Part shown: piece after piece, positions 1 through 9,102 of the stretch
Layout of the letters: each line of letters starts with the position of its first letter
Position numbering within the stretch: position 1 is the stretch's first letter
Source of the DNA: Brenneria bubanii
Lineage (GTDB): Bacteria > Pseudomonadota > Gammaproteobacteria > Enterobacterales > Enterobacteriaceae
Direction: 5' to 3'
NCBI RefSeq assembly: GCF_022378355.1
Contig: NZ_JAKMAJ010000003.1
Span: 186,001 to 250,000, forward strand
Length of the DNA: 64,000 nucleotides
Made by a program: the position numbers and the translations under genes
The notes under the pieces: generated by a model
Told to the model about the DNA's origin: nothing
Database searches by the model: none
What the model saw: only the letters and a program-made list of their open reading frames with translations

Positions 1-405
1 ACGACTCTGAGTAGGGGGATTTGCTGATATGCATCAACAATGCCCTTGTGATGTAAATAACCGGGAACTTTCAGACCGCGGATCATGATTCGTTATTACA
101 GCAATCATATTGTTCAGCGGATTTTCATATATCAGGTCATGTATAACTGCGCCTGTGTAAATACCAGCCCATGCTTGGATTCTTTTCTTTTTAGCCTTTG
201 CATATTAATAACCAATTTCTAATTATCTGGTAATTGTTTTACTCTGAAAAAGTAAAAAATGCTTCTTCATCATATGGATGAGAATAAATATCAAGGACTT
301 TTTTTATTGAAGGCCGTCGGTTAGCGATAAGAAATTATTATTTTAATAAAAACAATGTGCTTATTTCCTTTGACGGTATGCATATTGCGATAATAGGGGT
401 TTTAG
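1..405. other. AT-rich intergenic region upstream of xdhC
   Basis: I see no convincing gene in this stretch. It is AT-rich, especially from about 180 to 360. It presumably holds the promoter of xdhC, and a ribosome-binding sequence AGGGG sits at 395-399, just before the xdhC start. Confidence 0.6.
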
Positions 406-1218
406 ATGGGGTTGTTTTCTTATGCTGCGGAGTTGGAAAAAAATAATCGCAGCTTTGCTTTTATCCAAATCGTCGAGTGTCATGGGTCTACGCCGCGCCA
501 TGACGCCTGCATGCTGATGGATGATCTCGGTAATATAATGGGTACGATTGGCGGCGGGATGATGGAAAGACGGGTACTGGAACAGGCGACGGACGCGCTG
601 GCGAAGGGGGAATCCCGCATTTTTCAGGGGCGCATGGCCCGGCGCGGCGAAGGCGCCATCGGGGCGGACTGCGGCGGCGCCATGACCGTGCATATTGCGG
701 TTCATGCCAAACAGCCGCAGTTAGTGCTTATCGGCGGCGGTCACGTCAACCGCGCGATTGCCCAACTGGCGGCGCATCTGGCGTTTACTATCTCCGTGGT
801 TGATACCTGGCAGGAGAACCTGACCCACCCGCAACTGCCCGCCGTCTGTTCGCGCCTGCACTGCGAAACCTTTACCCAGGGAATAAATCAGCTCGCGCTG
901 GACAATAACAGTTTCGTCATCATCGCCACCAACAGCAGCGACCGCGAAGCGCTCAGCCAGCTTATTCACGCCGATGTCGGCTATTTGGGACTATTGGCCA
1001 GCCGACGCAAAGTACAGACGCTCAAGGCCGCGCTTCAGGAGAACGGGGTATCCGATGAGCGAATCGGCGCCTTGCGTTCCCCTATCGGTCTGGATATCGG
1101 CGCCGAAACGCCGGCAGAGATCGCCATCAGCGTACTGGCGGAGGTGCTGCTGATAAAAAATAACGCGAAAGGAAAATCCATGAACATCGTCGACCAACCG
1201 CAACATCCGTCAAGCTGA
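406..1218 (+). CDS. xdhC: XdhC/CoxI family molybdoenzyme maturation protein
   Basis: The 270-residue protein has the XdhC layout. An N-terminal XdhC/CoxI domain carries a CHGSTPR motif near residue 25 and a GADCGG motif near residue 86. A C-terminal Rossmann-like domain opens with IGGGHVNRA near residue 108. Members of this family bind and sulfurate the molybdenum cofactor before it is inserted into xanthine dehydrogenase, which is encoded just downstream. The ATG at 406 is preceded by AGGGG at a good distance. The gene faces xdhB tail to tail instead of forming the usual xdhABC operon, so it must have its own promoter. The family call is firm; the partner enzyme is inferred from position. 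Confidence 0.88.
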   Translation: MGLFSYAAELEKNNRSFAFIQIVECHGSTPRHDACMLMDDLGNIMGTIGGGMMERRVLEQATDALAKGESRIFQGRMARRGEGAIGADCGGAMTVHIAVHAKQPQLVLIGGGHVNRAIAQLAAHLAFTISVVDTWQENLTHPQLPAVCSRLHCETFTQGINQLALDNNSFVIIATNSSDREALSQLIHADVGYLGLLASRRKVQTLKAALQENGVSDERIGALRSPIGLDIGAETPAEIAISVLAEVLLIKNNAKGKSMNIVDQPQHPSS

Positions 1219-1242
1219 TTCGCCACCTTCTGGCAAGCCGCG

Positions 1243-1281
1243 CTATCCGTCAATCCGCCACCTTAGCGGACTGACGGATAG
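1243..1281. terminator. Long hairpin between convergent xdhC and xdhB
   Basis: CTATCCGTCA (1243-1252) pairs perfectly with TGACGGATAG (1272-1281). Inside it, TCCGC (1254-1258) pairs with GCGGA (1266-1270) around a 7-nt loop, with one A/C mismatch between the stems. It lies between two converging genes, so it may stop transcription from both sides, but no clear T-run follows. Confidence 0.55.
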
Positions 1282-1330
1282 GCACGCATTTACCGATTAA
1301 TCACGGGTATGACCGTAGCGGCACAACATC

Positions 1331-3715
1331 CTAAAGGATGGCGAAAATTTCATCATCCGCGTCCCGATAGGCGCTTTTCAGCGCATCAATCGCCGCCAGC
1401 ACGCGCTCCGGCGTAGCCGGAATGTCCAAATCGACCGCGACGCGCCCCGTCGCCAGACTGGCTATCGCATCCCGCAACGCGCACCAGACGGCGATCGCCA
1501 ACATGAAAGGCGGTTCGCCGATGGCTTTGGAGTGAAAGACGGTCTGCTTGGGGTTCGCGCGGTTTTCCACCAGCCGGACGTTAAACCGGCGCGGACATTC
1601 GCCGAACGTGGGAATTTTATAGCTGGCCGGTCCGTCGGTAAGTAAGCGCCCCTGTTCGTTCCACACCAGCTCTTCGCTGGTCAGCCAGCCCATCCCCTGA
1701 ATGAATCCGCCCTCCACCTGACCAATGTCAATCGCCGGATTCAGTGAATCCCCCACATCATGCAAAATATCCGTCTGAACCACGCGATATTCGCCGGTCA
1801 GCGTATCCACCACCACCTCCGAGCAGGTCATACCGTAAACGTAATAATAGAACGGACGGCCTTCGCCCTGATCGCGATCGTAGTAGATGCTCGGGGTAGC
1901 GTAGTACCCCTGGCTGGCCAACGATACCTGACGGAAATGCGCCAGTTGCGCCACTTCCGCCATCGTCATCAGTTTTTCGCCGGCTTTGACCATGCCGTTA
2001 TGAAAAGCGATATCGTGCGCCGCAAGCCGGTATTCGCGGCATAGCAGCTCGATCAGCCGCTGTTTCAGGCGACGCGCGGCATTTTCCGCCGCCTTGCCGT
2101 TGAGATCCGTGCCGGATGACGCGGCAGTCGGCGAAGTATTGGGGACTTTACCGGTGTTGGTCGCGGTGATACGGATGCTCTGCGCCGGAACATCCAGCAC
2201 GCTGGCCACCACTTGGATAATCTTGGTGTGCAGCCCCTGCCCCATTTCCGTACCGCCGTGGTTAAGCATCAGGGTGCCGTCGGTGTACATTAGCAGCAGG
2301 GCCCCGGCCTGATTGAGAAAACTGGCGGTAAATGAGATGCCGAATTTTATCGGCGTAAGCGCCAGACCCCGTTTCAAAACCGGGCTGGCCTTGTTCCAGG
2401 CATCAATAGCGGCGCGCCGTTGAGCATAGCGGGCGCTTTGGCTTAGCTGTTCGGTCATCTCCGCCAGCAGGTTATCATCGACCGGCTGACCATAGTGCGT
2501 CACGTTACGTTCATTAATGCGATAGTAATTGAGACGACGGATCTCAAGCGGATCGCGCCCACAGGCCGCGGCGATACGATCGATTACGTCCTCAATGGCG
2601 ACCATGCCCTGCGGTCCGCCGAACCCGCGAAACGCGGTATTGGTAACGGTGTGGGTACGACAGCGGTAACCCGTCACGACCACATCGCTAAGATAATAGG
2701 CATTGTCGGCATTAAACATCGCCCGATCCACCACCGATGAGGAGAGATCGGCGGAGTGCCCGCAGTCGGCTATCAGATCCATCTTCAGCGCCAGCAATAG
2801 CCCCTGTTCGTTATAGCCGACCTCATAGCGCACCACGAAAGGATGTCGTTTGCCGGTCATCAGCATATCGTCATGCCGGCTAAGGCGCATTTTGGCCGGG
2901 CGTCTCGTCAGATAAGCCGCTACGGCGCACAGACAGGCAATGCCGGTCGCCTGTGTTTCCTTGCCGCCAAAACTTCCGCCGATACGCCGCATGTCGACGG
3001 TGATATCGTGCATGTTCAATCCTAAAACCGAGGCCACCAGTTTCTGCACTTCGGTCGGGTTTTGCGTGGCGCAGTAGACATTCATGGCATTTTCCTCAGG
3101 CACCACTACGGAAGCCTGAGTTTCCAGATAAAAATGCTCCTGCCCGCCAATTCGCAATTTTCCGCTCATGCGACGCGGCGCGGCCGCCAGCGCGGCGTCG
3201 GCATCCCCACGCCGATGCCGGTGCGTTTCATCGACAAAATCGCCGCGCGCCAGCGCCTCTTCCGGATCCAGCACCGCGTCGAGGGGCTGGTATTCGATAA
3301 TCGCCGCGGCGGCGGCGCGCCGAGCGACATCTTCATCCTCGGCGGCGACCACCAGCACCACCTGCCCATGAAAGGTGACCTCATCCTTGACCAATAACGG
3401 ATCGCCCGGCGCCAGCGCGCCGATATCCAGTTTTCCCGGCACATCACGCCAGGTGATCACGCGCTCCACGCCGGGAATAAGGTAGCAAGGCGCCGTATCG
3501 ATGTTTAACACCCGCGCATGCGCATGCTCACTGAGTCGCGGCGCCAGATGCAGCGTACCCGGCGGGAGCTGACGGTCGTCGATATATAACGCTTCGCCGC
3601 TGACGTGGCGCTGCGCGCTTTCATGAGGTAAGGATTTACCGACGCCGCCGTGCGAGGCGCTGGCAAAACGCTGCCGCCGTTCAGCGTCGCTCAGCGGAGA
3701 TGGCGAATTAGACAT
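1331..3715 (-). CDS. xdhB: Xanthine dehydrogenase, molybdopterin-binding subunit
   Basis: The 794-residue protein is the large subunit of a two-subunit xanthine dehydrogenase, which oxidises hypoxanthine and xanthine to urate. Family motifs are visible: GQEHFYLE near residue 190 (molybdopterin contact), GGSFGGKE near 248, FRGFGGPQG near 365, and GEPPFMLAIAV near 733, where Glu734 is the expected catalytic base. The length is normal for XdhB. Its start overlaps the end of xdhA by 8 nt, so the two are translationally coupled and form one transcript reading leftwards. Genes for urate or allantoin breakdown are not nearby. Confidence 0.95.
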   Translation of the reverse strand: MSNSPSPLSDAERRQRFASASHGGVGKSLPHESAQRHVSGEALYIDDRQLPPGTLHLAPRLSEHAHARVLNIDTAPCYLIPGVERVITWRDVPGKLDIGALAPGDPLLVKDEVTFHGQVVLVVAAEDEDVARRAAAAAIIEYQPLDAVLDPEEALARGDFVDETHRHRRGDADAALAAAPRRMSGKLRIGGQEHFYLETQASVVVPEENAMNVYCATQNPTEVQKLVASVLGLNMHDITVDMRRIGGSFGGKETQATGIACLCAVAAYLTRRPAKMRLSRHDDMLMTGKRHPFVVRYEVGYNEQGLLLALKMDLIADCGHSADLSSSVVDRAMFNADNAYYLSDVVVTGYRCRTHTVTNTAFRGFGGPQGMVAIEDVIDRIAAACGRDPLEIRRLNYYRINERNVTHYGQPVDDNLLAEMTEQLSQSARYAQRRAAIDAWNKASPVLKRGLALTPIKFGISFTASFLNQAGALLLMYTDGTLMLNHGGTEMGQGLHTKIIQVVASVLDVPAQSIRITATNTGKVPNTSPTAASSGTDLNGKAAENAARRLKQRLIELLCREYRLAAHDIAFHNGMVKAGEKLMTMAEVAQLAHFRQVSLASQGYYATPSIYYDRDQGEGRPFYYYVYGMTCSEVVVDTLTGEYRVVQTDILHDVGDSLNPAIDIGQVEGGFIQGMGWLTSEELVWNEQGRLLTDGPASYKIPTFGECPRRFNVRLVENRANPKQTVFHSKAIGEPPFMLAIAVWCALRDAIASLATGRVAVDLDIPATPERVLAAIDALKSAYRDADDEIFAIL

Positions 3716-5132
3716 AGTGGTTGACCTCCAGTTGTTCGGCGGGCAGGCGCTGCGACAGCGCGAAACGGCGCAGCAGATTTTGCGCCACCCGCAGACGATA
3801 GCCTTTGCTGGCGCGCAGGTCGCTCAGCGGCGAGAAATCACTGGCCAGCGCCGTCTCGGCCGCGGCCAGCGTCGAGCGATCCAGCGTTTTTCCCAGCAGC
3901 ACCTTTTCCGTCATCAGCGCCCGGGCCGGGGTCGACGCCATGCCGCCAAAGGCCAGACGTACCTGTTCAACGCGATTGTCGCGCACCGTCAACAGGCAGG
4001 CGGCAAACACCGCTGAAATATCATCCTCCTGTCGTTTGGCGACTTTGGCGGTCAATAGCCGCTGCATGGGTTGTGGCCGGGGGATCCTGATATCGCGGAT
4101 ATATTCGCCCGGCTGCAGCGCCGTTTTGCGGTACGCCAGAAAAAAGTCATCAAGCGGCAGATCCCGTTCCTGCCCATTGCGGCGCAGACGCAGACTGGCG
4201 CCTAGCGCCAGCAACACCGGCGACCCATCGCCGATGGGAGATGCATTGGCAATATTTCCGCCCAAGGTTCCGCGGTTGCGGATTTGCCGGGAAGCAAAGC
4301 GCGTCAGCGCCTGATTGAAAGCCGGCAGATGGGTCGCCATAAAATGTTCGCAATCGCTCAAGGGCGCCGCCGCGCCAATCACCAACCGGTCAGGCTCAGC
4401 CGACAGCGTTTGCAGCGCCTGGACATGGCTGATATCGATCAGTTGAGGAAGTCGGCTGCGGCGCTGCGTCACTTCCAGCACCAAATCCGTGCCGCCGGCC
4501 AGCAAGCGCGCTCCCGGATAGTCGGCTATCGCCTGATCCAATTGCGACAAATCGGCCGGAATCTGGCAATTGCGCCCCGCCCCCGTCAGCTCCGCCGCCG
4601 TGGCCATGGCTTTAAGTTGACGTATCGTTTCTCGCTCCCGTTCGGTAAATTGATCGGCGACGATGCGGTTGCACTCCGCCGCGGAATCGGCAATCGAGCG
4701 ATATCCGGTGCAGCGGCACAGATTGCCGCTAAGCGCCTCATCGAGCCGCGGCGTCGTTTCGGGGTGTTTGCCGATAGCAAATAGCGACATGGCGACGCCC
4801 GGCGAGCAAAAACCGCACTGCGAAGCATGATGTTTTATCATCGACCGTTGCACCGCGTGCAACTGGCCGTGGTGACGCAAATCCTCCACCGTCAATAGCT
4901 GTTTGCCGTGCAATGCAGACAACAGCGTAAGGCAGGCATTCACGCTGCGATAGCGCAGCGCCTCGTCATGCAGTTCGACCAGCACCACGGTGCAGGCGCC
5001 GCAATCGCCGGAAGCGCACCCTTCTTTGGTGCCGGTTCGTCCCCGCTGATGCCGCAGATAATTCAGCACCGTCGTATTGGGATCGATAGCCGTTTCGGTA
5101 ATTAGCGTCTGGTTCAGTAAAAATTCAATCAT
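3708..5132 (-). CDS. xdhA: Xanthine dehydrogenase, iron-sulfur/FAD subunit
   Basis: The 474-residue protein fuses the iron-sulfur and FAD parts of xanthine dehydrogenase. The N-terminal [2Fe-2S] domain shows CASGDCGAC (Cys39, Cys44, Cys47). The second [2Fe-2S] domain shows CGFCSPG near 109 and CRCTGYR near 143. A FAD-binding module from about residue 200 contains ARLLAGGTDL and GTLGGNIANASPIGD. Electrons pass from the molybdenum centre in XdhB through these clusters to FAD and NAD+. It is the first gene of the xdhAB transcript. A candidate sigma-54 promoter lies about 210 nt upstream. Confidence 0.95.
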   Translation of the reverse strand: MIEFLLNQTLITETAIDPNTTVLNYLRHQRGRTGTKEGCASGDCGACTVVLVELHDEALRYRSVNACLTLLSALHGKQLLTVEDLRHHGQLHAVQRSMIKHHASQCGFCSPGVAMSLFAIGKHPETTPRLDEALSGNLCRCTGYRSIADSAAECNRIVADQFTERERETIRQLKAMATAAELTGAGRNCQIPADLSQLDQAIADYPGARLLAGGTDLVLEVTQRRSRLPQLIDISHVQALQTLSAEPDRLVIGAAAPLSDCEHFMATHLPAFNQALTRFASRQIRNRGTLGGNIANASPIGDGSPVLLALGASLRLRRNGQERDLPLDDFFLAYRKTALQPGEYIRDIRIPRPQPMQRLLTAKVAKRQEDDISAVFAACLLTVRDNRVEQVRLAFGGMASTPARALMTEKVLLGKTLDRSTLAAAETALASDFSPLSDLRASKGYRLRVAQNLLRRFALSQRLPAEQLEVNHYV

Positions 5133-5351
5133 CCGATCTCCAGTAAAAAGCGAGAAGCGGGCAAGTCTGTAGCCATGGGCGCCGAAATGCGGCGACAGGG
5201 ACTCGCCCTATATACGCGTTATTTTTTGCGATTCGCACGCTTAGGCGCGTGCCGTTGGCGGGATAGGTCAGGCTAGCCAGTCGAATCAGGGGACATGTGG
5301 CAATGCGCCGATTATTCCAATTAATGCCGATCAATCCGGATAAAGACCGAT

Positions 5352-5367
5352 TGCAAAATCGATACCA
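5352..5367 (-). promoter_or_regulatory. Candidate sigma-54 promoter for xdhAB
   Basis: Read on the minus strand the sequence is TGGTATCGATTTTGCA. The GG and GC dinucleotides have the 12-base offset required of a -24/-12 promoter. The -12 element TTGCA is perfect, and the -24 element TGGTAT is the same as in the nifH promoter of this window. The predicted start of transcription is near 5342. Assigned by eye. Confidence 0.6.
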
Positions 5368-5404
5368 GCTTATTCTCTAATATTAGAAATAATTTTATTG
5401 TTGT

Positions 5405-5487
5405 TAATCAATTGATTATATTTATCCAATCGAATTGGTGACGTCGGCAGTGGAATATGTGCATGCTTGAATAAGCGCAATCGATTG
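5405..5487. promoter_or_regulatory. Cluster of three palindromes upstream of xdhAB
   Basis: TAATCAATTGATTA (5405-5418) is a perfect 14-bp palindrome. CCAAT-CGA-ATTGG (5426-5438) is an inverted repeat, and CAATCGATTG (5478-5487) is a perfect palindrome. They share CAAT/ATTG half-sites and lie about 70, 90 and 140 bp upstream of the predicted xdhAB start, where a sigma-54 activator would bind. The binding protein is unknown. Confidence 0.4.
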
Positions 5488-5649
5488 GCTTGATAGCAAA
5501 CGATTGCCAGCCAATTAATATGCTATATATTGATTTGTATAAAGCTTTTTATTCCGATAAATAATTGTTCTTGCTAAGAAAAAATGGCCAGTGGTGCACT
5601 TGCCCAGTGCAACTGCACAGATTTGGCGAGCGCGGCGCCGAGGAGGGAA

Positions 5650-5666
5650 CGCCTGCCGGGCAGGCG
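5650..5666 (-). terminator. Short hairpin after blc
   Basis: CGCCTGC (5650-5656) pairs with GCAGGCG (5660-5666) around CGG, just past the blc stop codon. No strong T-run follows on the minus strand. Confidence 0.4.
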
Positions 5667-5672
5667 CTCAAT

Positions 5673-6200
5673 TCATTGTTGCTTTATCCACACCAGCCGA
5701 CTAACGGGGAATTCAAGCTTTTCGGCTAGCGATACGTATTCCCGCTTCATATTATCGGGCATCGTCGGCTGACGAGAGAGCAGCCAGAGATAGTCGCGAT
5801 TCGGCCCGCTAACCAACGCATAGCGATAGTCATTGTCCAACGCAATTACATTATAACCGCCGTAAAAGGGCCAAAAGAAAGAGACTTTCAACGCCGCCTC
5901 TTGCGGCGACCCGGTAAAATACGCCCTGCCCCGACTCGCTTTCCAGACTCTCTTCTGCGGGTCATAACCTCGGTTATCCACCGTCAGACCGCCATCGTCG
6001 CGTTTGCTATAGGTGGCCGTGACCCGCTCCAGTCCGCGTTCAAAACGATTTTCCAAACGCGCTATTTCATACCATGATCCCAGATACCGTTCCGCGTCAA
6101 AATCGATAACTGGCTTTACGCCTTTAGGCCGGGTTGGCGATTTACAGGCTACCAGCGCCAGAGATAGCGCAACGCCGCCGAGTACAGGCCATAGTTTCAT
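5673..6200 (-). CDS. blc: Outer-membrane lipoprotein Blc (lipocalin)
   Basis: The 175-residue protein is a bacterial lipocalin. A signal peptide ends in the lipobox LVAC, so Cys19 should be lipidated. The mature part has the lipocalin GxW signature in LGSWYEIARL near residue 41, then the YNVIALDNDYRYALVSGP strand and the LWLLSRQPTM segment typical of Blc. It is expected to be anchored to the inner face of the outer membrane and to bind fatty acids or lysophospholipids. A good ribosome-binding site (AAGGAG) precedes the ATG. It is unrelated in function to its neighbours. Confidence 0.93.
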   Translation of the reverse strand: MKLWPVLGGVALSLALVACKSPTRPKGVKPVIDFDAERYLGSWYEIARLENRFERGLERVTATYSKRDDGGLTVDNRGYDPQKRVWKASRGRAYFTGSPQEAALKVSFFWPFYGGYNVIALDNDYRYALVSGPNRDYLWLLSRQPTMPDNMKREYVSLAEKLEFPVSRLVWIKQQ

Positions 6201-6834
6201 TCAGGCTCCTTATGCGGTATCGCAAGGAATATCGCGCTATCGCCGCGTGCATTACAGTATGAAAATTATAGCGTATGCGCTAATTTTTACTGCGCCGCCT
6301 GTATTCTTTCCCCAAACCGTCAATAGAGCGGTTTGTTGTTCTGTCGGCATATGCCATGACCGCGCAATGCACAAGAAAAAACATCAATCCCGCCGTTCTG
6401 CCATCACGGCGAAGATTAAAAAATACGGCGGGTGATAAGCGGCAACGCCACGCATCAGGACGATGCGACCTATTATTCCTCATCATTTTTAATTGATTTT
6501 ATTATTCTATCAATAAGCATTTAACGCAATGATGTTATGCATTAACAATATGGCAGCCGGTCATATTGAACATTTACAATTAAAAGAAAATATAACTCAA
6601 ATACGTTACCGGAAAATATACTCTTCCAATGTGTTTTATTACAATATAGAAATAACCATATTTAATTTTCGCGTTTGACATTTCAGATGCGAATAAATAT
6701 TGTTTTAAGTCATGTCGGATAATCAGTTGGTTATTGCCAATCTATTATCGCAGGCATAAAAAGCTAAAGCTAATGATTTTATTTCAGAGTTTAATTTGAA
6801 TTTATTTTACGCGTTGTCGTAACAAGGAGTCATT
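6201..6834. other. Intergenic region with no supported gene
   Basis: About 630 bp separate blc from the amino-acid transporter, which is transcribed divergently. Short open frames exist on both strands but have no ribosome-binding site or recognisable family. The part from 6480 to 6830 is very AT-rich and presumably contains the transporter promoter. Confidence 0.55.
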
Positions 6835-7581
6835 TTGCATAATTACAACACTGCATTACAGGTAAATAACTTAAGCAAAGCCTATGGGGAAAATATTATA
6901 CTGAATAATATTTCGTTTAATGTCGTCAAGGGGCAAACGGTTTCGGTTATTGGCCCAAGCGGCGCGGGGAAAAGCACGCTGGCTCGATGTGTTTGCGGAC
7001 TTGAGCCATTTTCTTCCGGCAAAGTACGGATTAATGACATCGAGATCACTCAACTGATCACTACCCCGAAAACAAGAAGCTATTACGTCGGCATGATTTT
7101 TCAGCAGTTCAACCTGTGGCCTCATATGACGGTCCTGGATAATGTTGCTTTTGCGCTATGCCGCCGCAGACAGCTGAAAAAAAAGGAGGCTTACGACTTA
7201 GCGATGGCCATGCTGGAGAAAGTGCATCTGCAACACCGATTCTCCTATCAACCCAATGCGCTTTCCGGCGGCGAACAGCAGCGTACCGCTATCGCCAGGG
7301 CGCTGGCGCTTAATCCCTCTCTTCTTGTTTTTGATGAGCCGACCAGCGCATTGGATCCCGAGCTGATTGATGAAGTGCTTGATGTGATGAAAAGTTTGTC
7401 GCTTGAAGGCATGAGCATGTTGGTGATTACGCATGAAATGTCTTTTGCCAGAGAGGTTTCCAATCATATCGTTTTCATGGATGAGGGCGTTATTGCCGAA
7501 CAGGGTAATCCTGGAAAACTTTTTTCCAATCCAACTTCTGTCAGAGCCCAGTCGTTTTTAAAACGCATGCTTACCCATTAA
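6835..7581 (+). CDS. Polar amino-acid ABC transporter, ATPase subunit
   Basis: The 248-residue ATPase belongs to the GlnQ/HisP group. Walker A is GPSGAGKST near residue 39, the Q-loop is FQQFNLWPH near 92, the signature is LSGGEQQR near 143, and Walker B is LLVFDEPTSALD near 161, followed by the switch histidine in VITHEMSFA. The start is a TTG at 6835, supported by AAGGAG at 6824-6829, five bases upstream; no better ATG is available. It is the first gene of an operon with the binding protein, the permease and a TudS-like enzyme. The gene order ATPase - binding protein - permease is complete for this transporter class. Confidence 0.93.
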   Translation: MHNYNTALQVNNLSKAYGENIILNNISFNVVKGQTVSVIGPSGAGKSTLARCVCGLEPFSSGKVRINDIEITQLITTPKTRSYYVGMIFQQFNLWPHMTVLDNVAFALCRRRQLKKKEAYDLAMAMLEKVHLQHRFSYQPNALSGGEQQRTAIARALALNPSLLVFDEPTSALDPELIDEVLDVMKSLSLEGMSMLVITHEMSFAREVSNHIVFMDEGVIAEQGNPGKLFSNPTSVRAQSFLKRMLTH

Positions 7582-7594
7582 CCAGGAAATAAAT

Positions 7595-8386
7595 ATGCAA
7601 GTCTACCTATCGGCGCCGCTCGGCTTTTTTTTGCTGTTTCTCTCTCACTCGTTATTCGCGGCCGACACCTCTTTGAGCGATATCCAGCGAAAAGGAGAAA
7701 TAACCATTGGATTTACCGCGGCTTATCCACCGTTCGAATCCAGGAATGAAAAAACAGGCCAATTTGAAGGGTTTGATATCGATCTCGCCAAGGCTATCGC
7801 GCGAGAACTGGGCGTCTCCGCGGTGCTGCGAGATGCGGAATGGCAAGGGCTCATTCTTTCGTTGAACAAAGGCGATTTCGATATTCTCATCACCGGAATG
7901 ACCCGAACCGAAGAACGGGAGCGGAATGTCGATTTTACAGTCCCCTATTATCAGCTTCGCGATGTCGTGGTGATACATAAGGATAACGGCGCAATTCGTT
8001 CAGCGACAGATTTGGCAGGGAAAACTGTCGGCGTGCAGCTGGGATCGGCATCAGAACAACGGGCGGATAAAGCGGCGGCGAAATACGGATTCGGCGAAGT
8101 CCGGCGCTATAATTATAATCCGGAAGCTTTTCTCGATCTCGAGCATAAACGCATCGACGCCATCATTGTGGGCTATCCTTATGCCGTCAATGCGCTGAAA
8201 ACCGCGCCGGCGCTAGGTGTCGCCGCCCCGATTGATGATGAGGTCTCGGATATTGCCATTGTGACGCGTAAAAATACGCCGTCGTTGAAAAACCAGTTGA
8301 ATAATATACTGCTAACGCTGAAACAAAATGGCGAATTACCGGCGCTGGAAAAAAAATGGTTAACGGTTAACAGCACAGGTAACTAA
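7595..8386 (+). CDS. Amino-acid ABC transporter, periplasmic binding protein
   Basis: The 263-residue protein starts with a hydrophobic signal peptide that ends near FAADTS. It then shows the family-3 solute-binding fold: GEITIGFTAAYPPFE, GFDIDLAKAIARELG, LILSLNKGDFDILITGMTRTEERE and GKTVGVQLGSASEQ. The family binds polar amino acids (glutamine, arginine, histidine, cystine and others). The exact ligand cannot be read from the sequence; the linked TudS-like gene makes a sulfur-containing ligand worth testing. It starts 13 bp after the ATPase gene and ends 4 bp before the permease gene. Confidence 0.92.
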   Translation: MQVYLSAPLGFFLLFLSHSLFAADTSLSDIQRKGEITIGFTAAYPPFESRNEKTGQFEGFDIDLAKAIARELGVSAVLRDAEWQGLILSLNKGDFDILITGMTRTEERERNVDFTVPYYQLRDVVVIHKDNGAIRSATDLAGKTVGVQLGSASEQRADKAAAKYGFGEVRRYNYNPEAFLDLEHKRIDAIIVGYPYAVNALKTAPALGVAAPIDDEVSDIAIVTRKNTPSLKNQLNNILLTLKQNGELPALEKKWLTVNSTGN

Positions 8387-8390
8387 AACA

Positions 8391-9038
8391 ATGAATTTCG
8401 ATTTCTCACTGATTTATGACAATTATGCCGCCATTGTCGAAGGTATCGGCATTACGTTGCTGGTTACCCTTCTTGCGTTTATTTTTGCCTTAACGCTTGG
8501 CGTTCTGGTGGGGGTATTGCGCAGCAATAAGGGGATTATTGAATCGATTTTGAGTTTATACGTTTCATTCTTTCGCGGCACGCCATTATTGATTCAGCTT
8601 TTTATTATCTATTATGGATTGCCTTCCATCGGCGTAAACATGGAGCGTTATCCGGCCGCCATTATTGCTCTGGGACTTAATTCGGCCGCATACATCTCTG
8701 AAATTATCCGAGGTGGGTTAAAGTCCGTCGGGAAGGGACAGATTGATGCGGCATGGATGCTTGGATTGAATCGCGTTGAAACCACTTTTTTTATTGTCAT
8801 ACCGCAAGCCTTGCGTGTTTCCCTACCCGCGTTGGTTAATACATTTACCTTAATTCTGAAGGATTCATCGCTCATCTCCGTGCTGTCGATCATGGAGCTT
8901 ACGCGCGTAGGCCAGCTTATCTATACCAGAACCTATAAGCCGCTAGAGGTTTATGTCATGGTCGCTTTAATTTATTACCTCCTTGTCATGTCTGTCGTCG
9001 TCCTTTCAAAACGCCTGGAAAACAAAATGAATTTTTGA
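8391..9038 (+). CDS. Polar amino-acid ABC transporter, permease subunit
   Basis: The 215-residue inner-membrane protein belongs to the HisM/GlnP permease family. It has about five hydrophobic segments, the family motif FFRGTPLLIQLFI near residue 61, and the coupling-loop sequence SVGKGQIDAAWMLGLNRVETTFFIVIPQAL, compared with the usual EAA loop. A single permease gene suggests a homodimeric channel. It lies in the same operon as the ATPase and binding-protein genes. Confidence 0.92.
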   Translation: MNFDFSLIYDNYAAIVEGIGITLLVTLLAFIFALTLGVLVGVLRSNKGIIESILSLYVSFFRGTPLLIQLFIIYYGLPSIGVNMERYPAAIIALGLNSAAYISEIIRGGLKSVGKGQIDAAWMLGLNRVETTFFIVIPQALRVSLPALVNTFTLILKDSSLISVLSIMELTRVGQLIYTRTYKPLEVYVMVALIYYLLVMSVVVLSKRLENKMNF

Positions 9039-9102
9039 CTAAAAAACCGGCATTTTAAAATACCTAACCCGCTGATAGCTGAAATATCTTCGTGAGGAGA
9101 AC

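Larger units (their letters stand above)
5133..5672. other. Intergenic region, xdhAB control region
   Basis: No gene is supported here. The part next to xdhA would be a leader of about 210 nt if the sigma-54 promoter at 5352-5367 is used. Beyond it lies an AT-rich stretch with several palindromes (listed separately), and then the end of blc. Confidence 0.6.

Noticed and set aside
374-389. Sigma-54-like sequence CGGTATGCATATTGCG upstream of xdhC
   Set aside because: GG and GC are in register, but the predicted start (about 400) would leave the ribosome-binding site at 395-399 outside the message and only about 6 nt before the ATG.
5125-5334. 69-codon frame upstream of xdhA on the minus strand
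   Set aside because: No ribosome-binding site or recognisable family; it overlaps the xdhA start and lies in the probable leader.
6280-6486. 68-codon frame between blc and the amino-acid transporter
   Set aside because: No ribosome-binding site and no family; composition resembles non-coding sequence.
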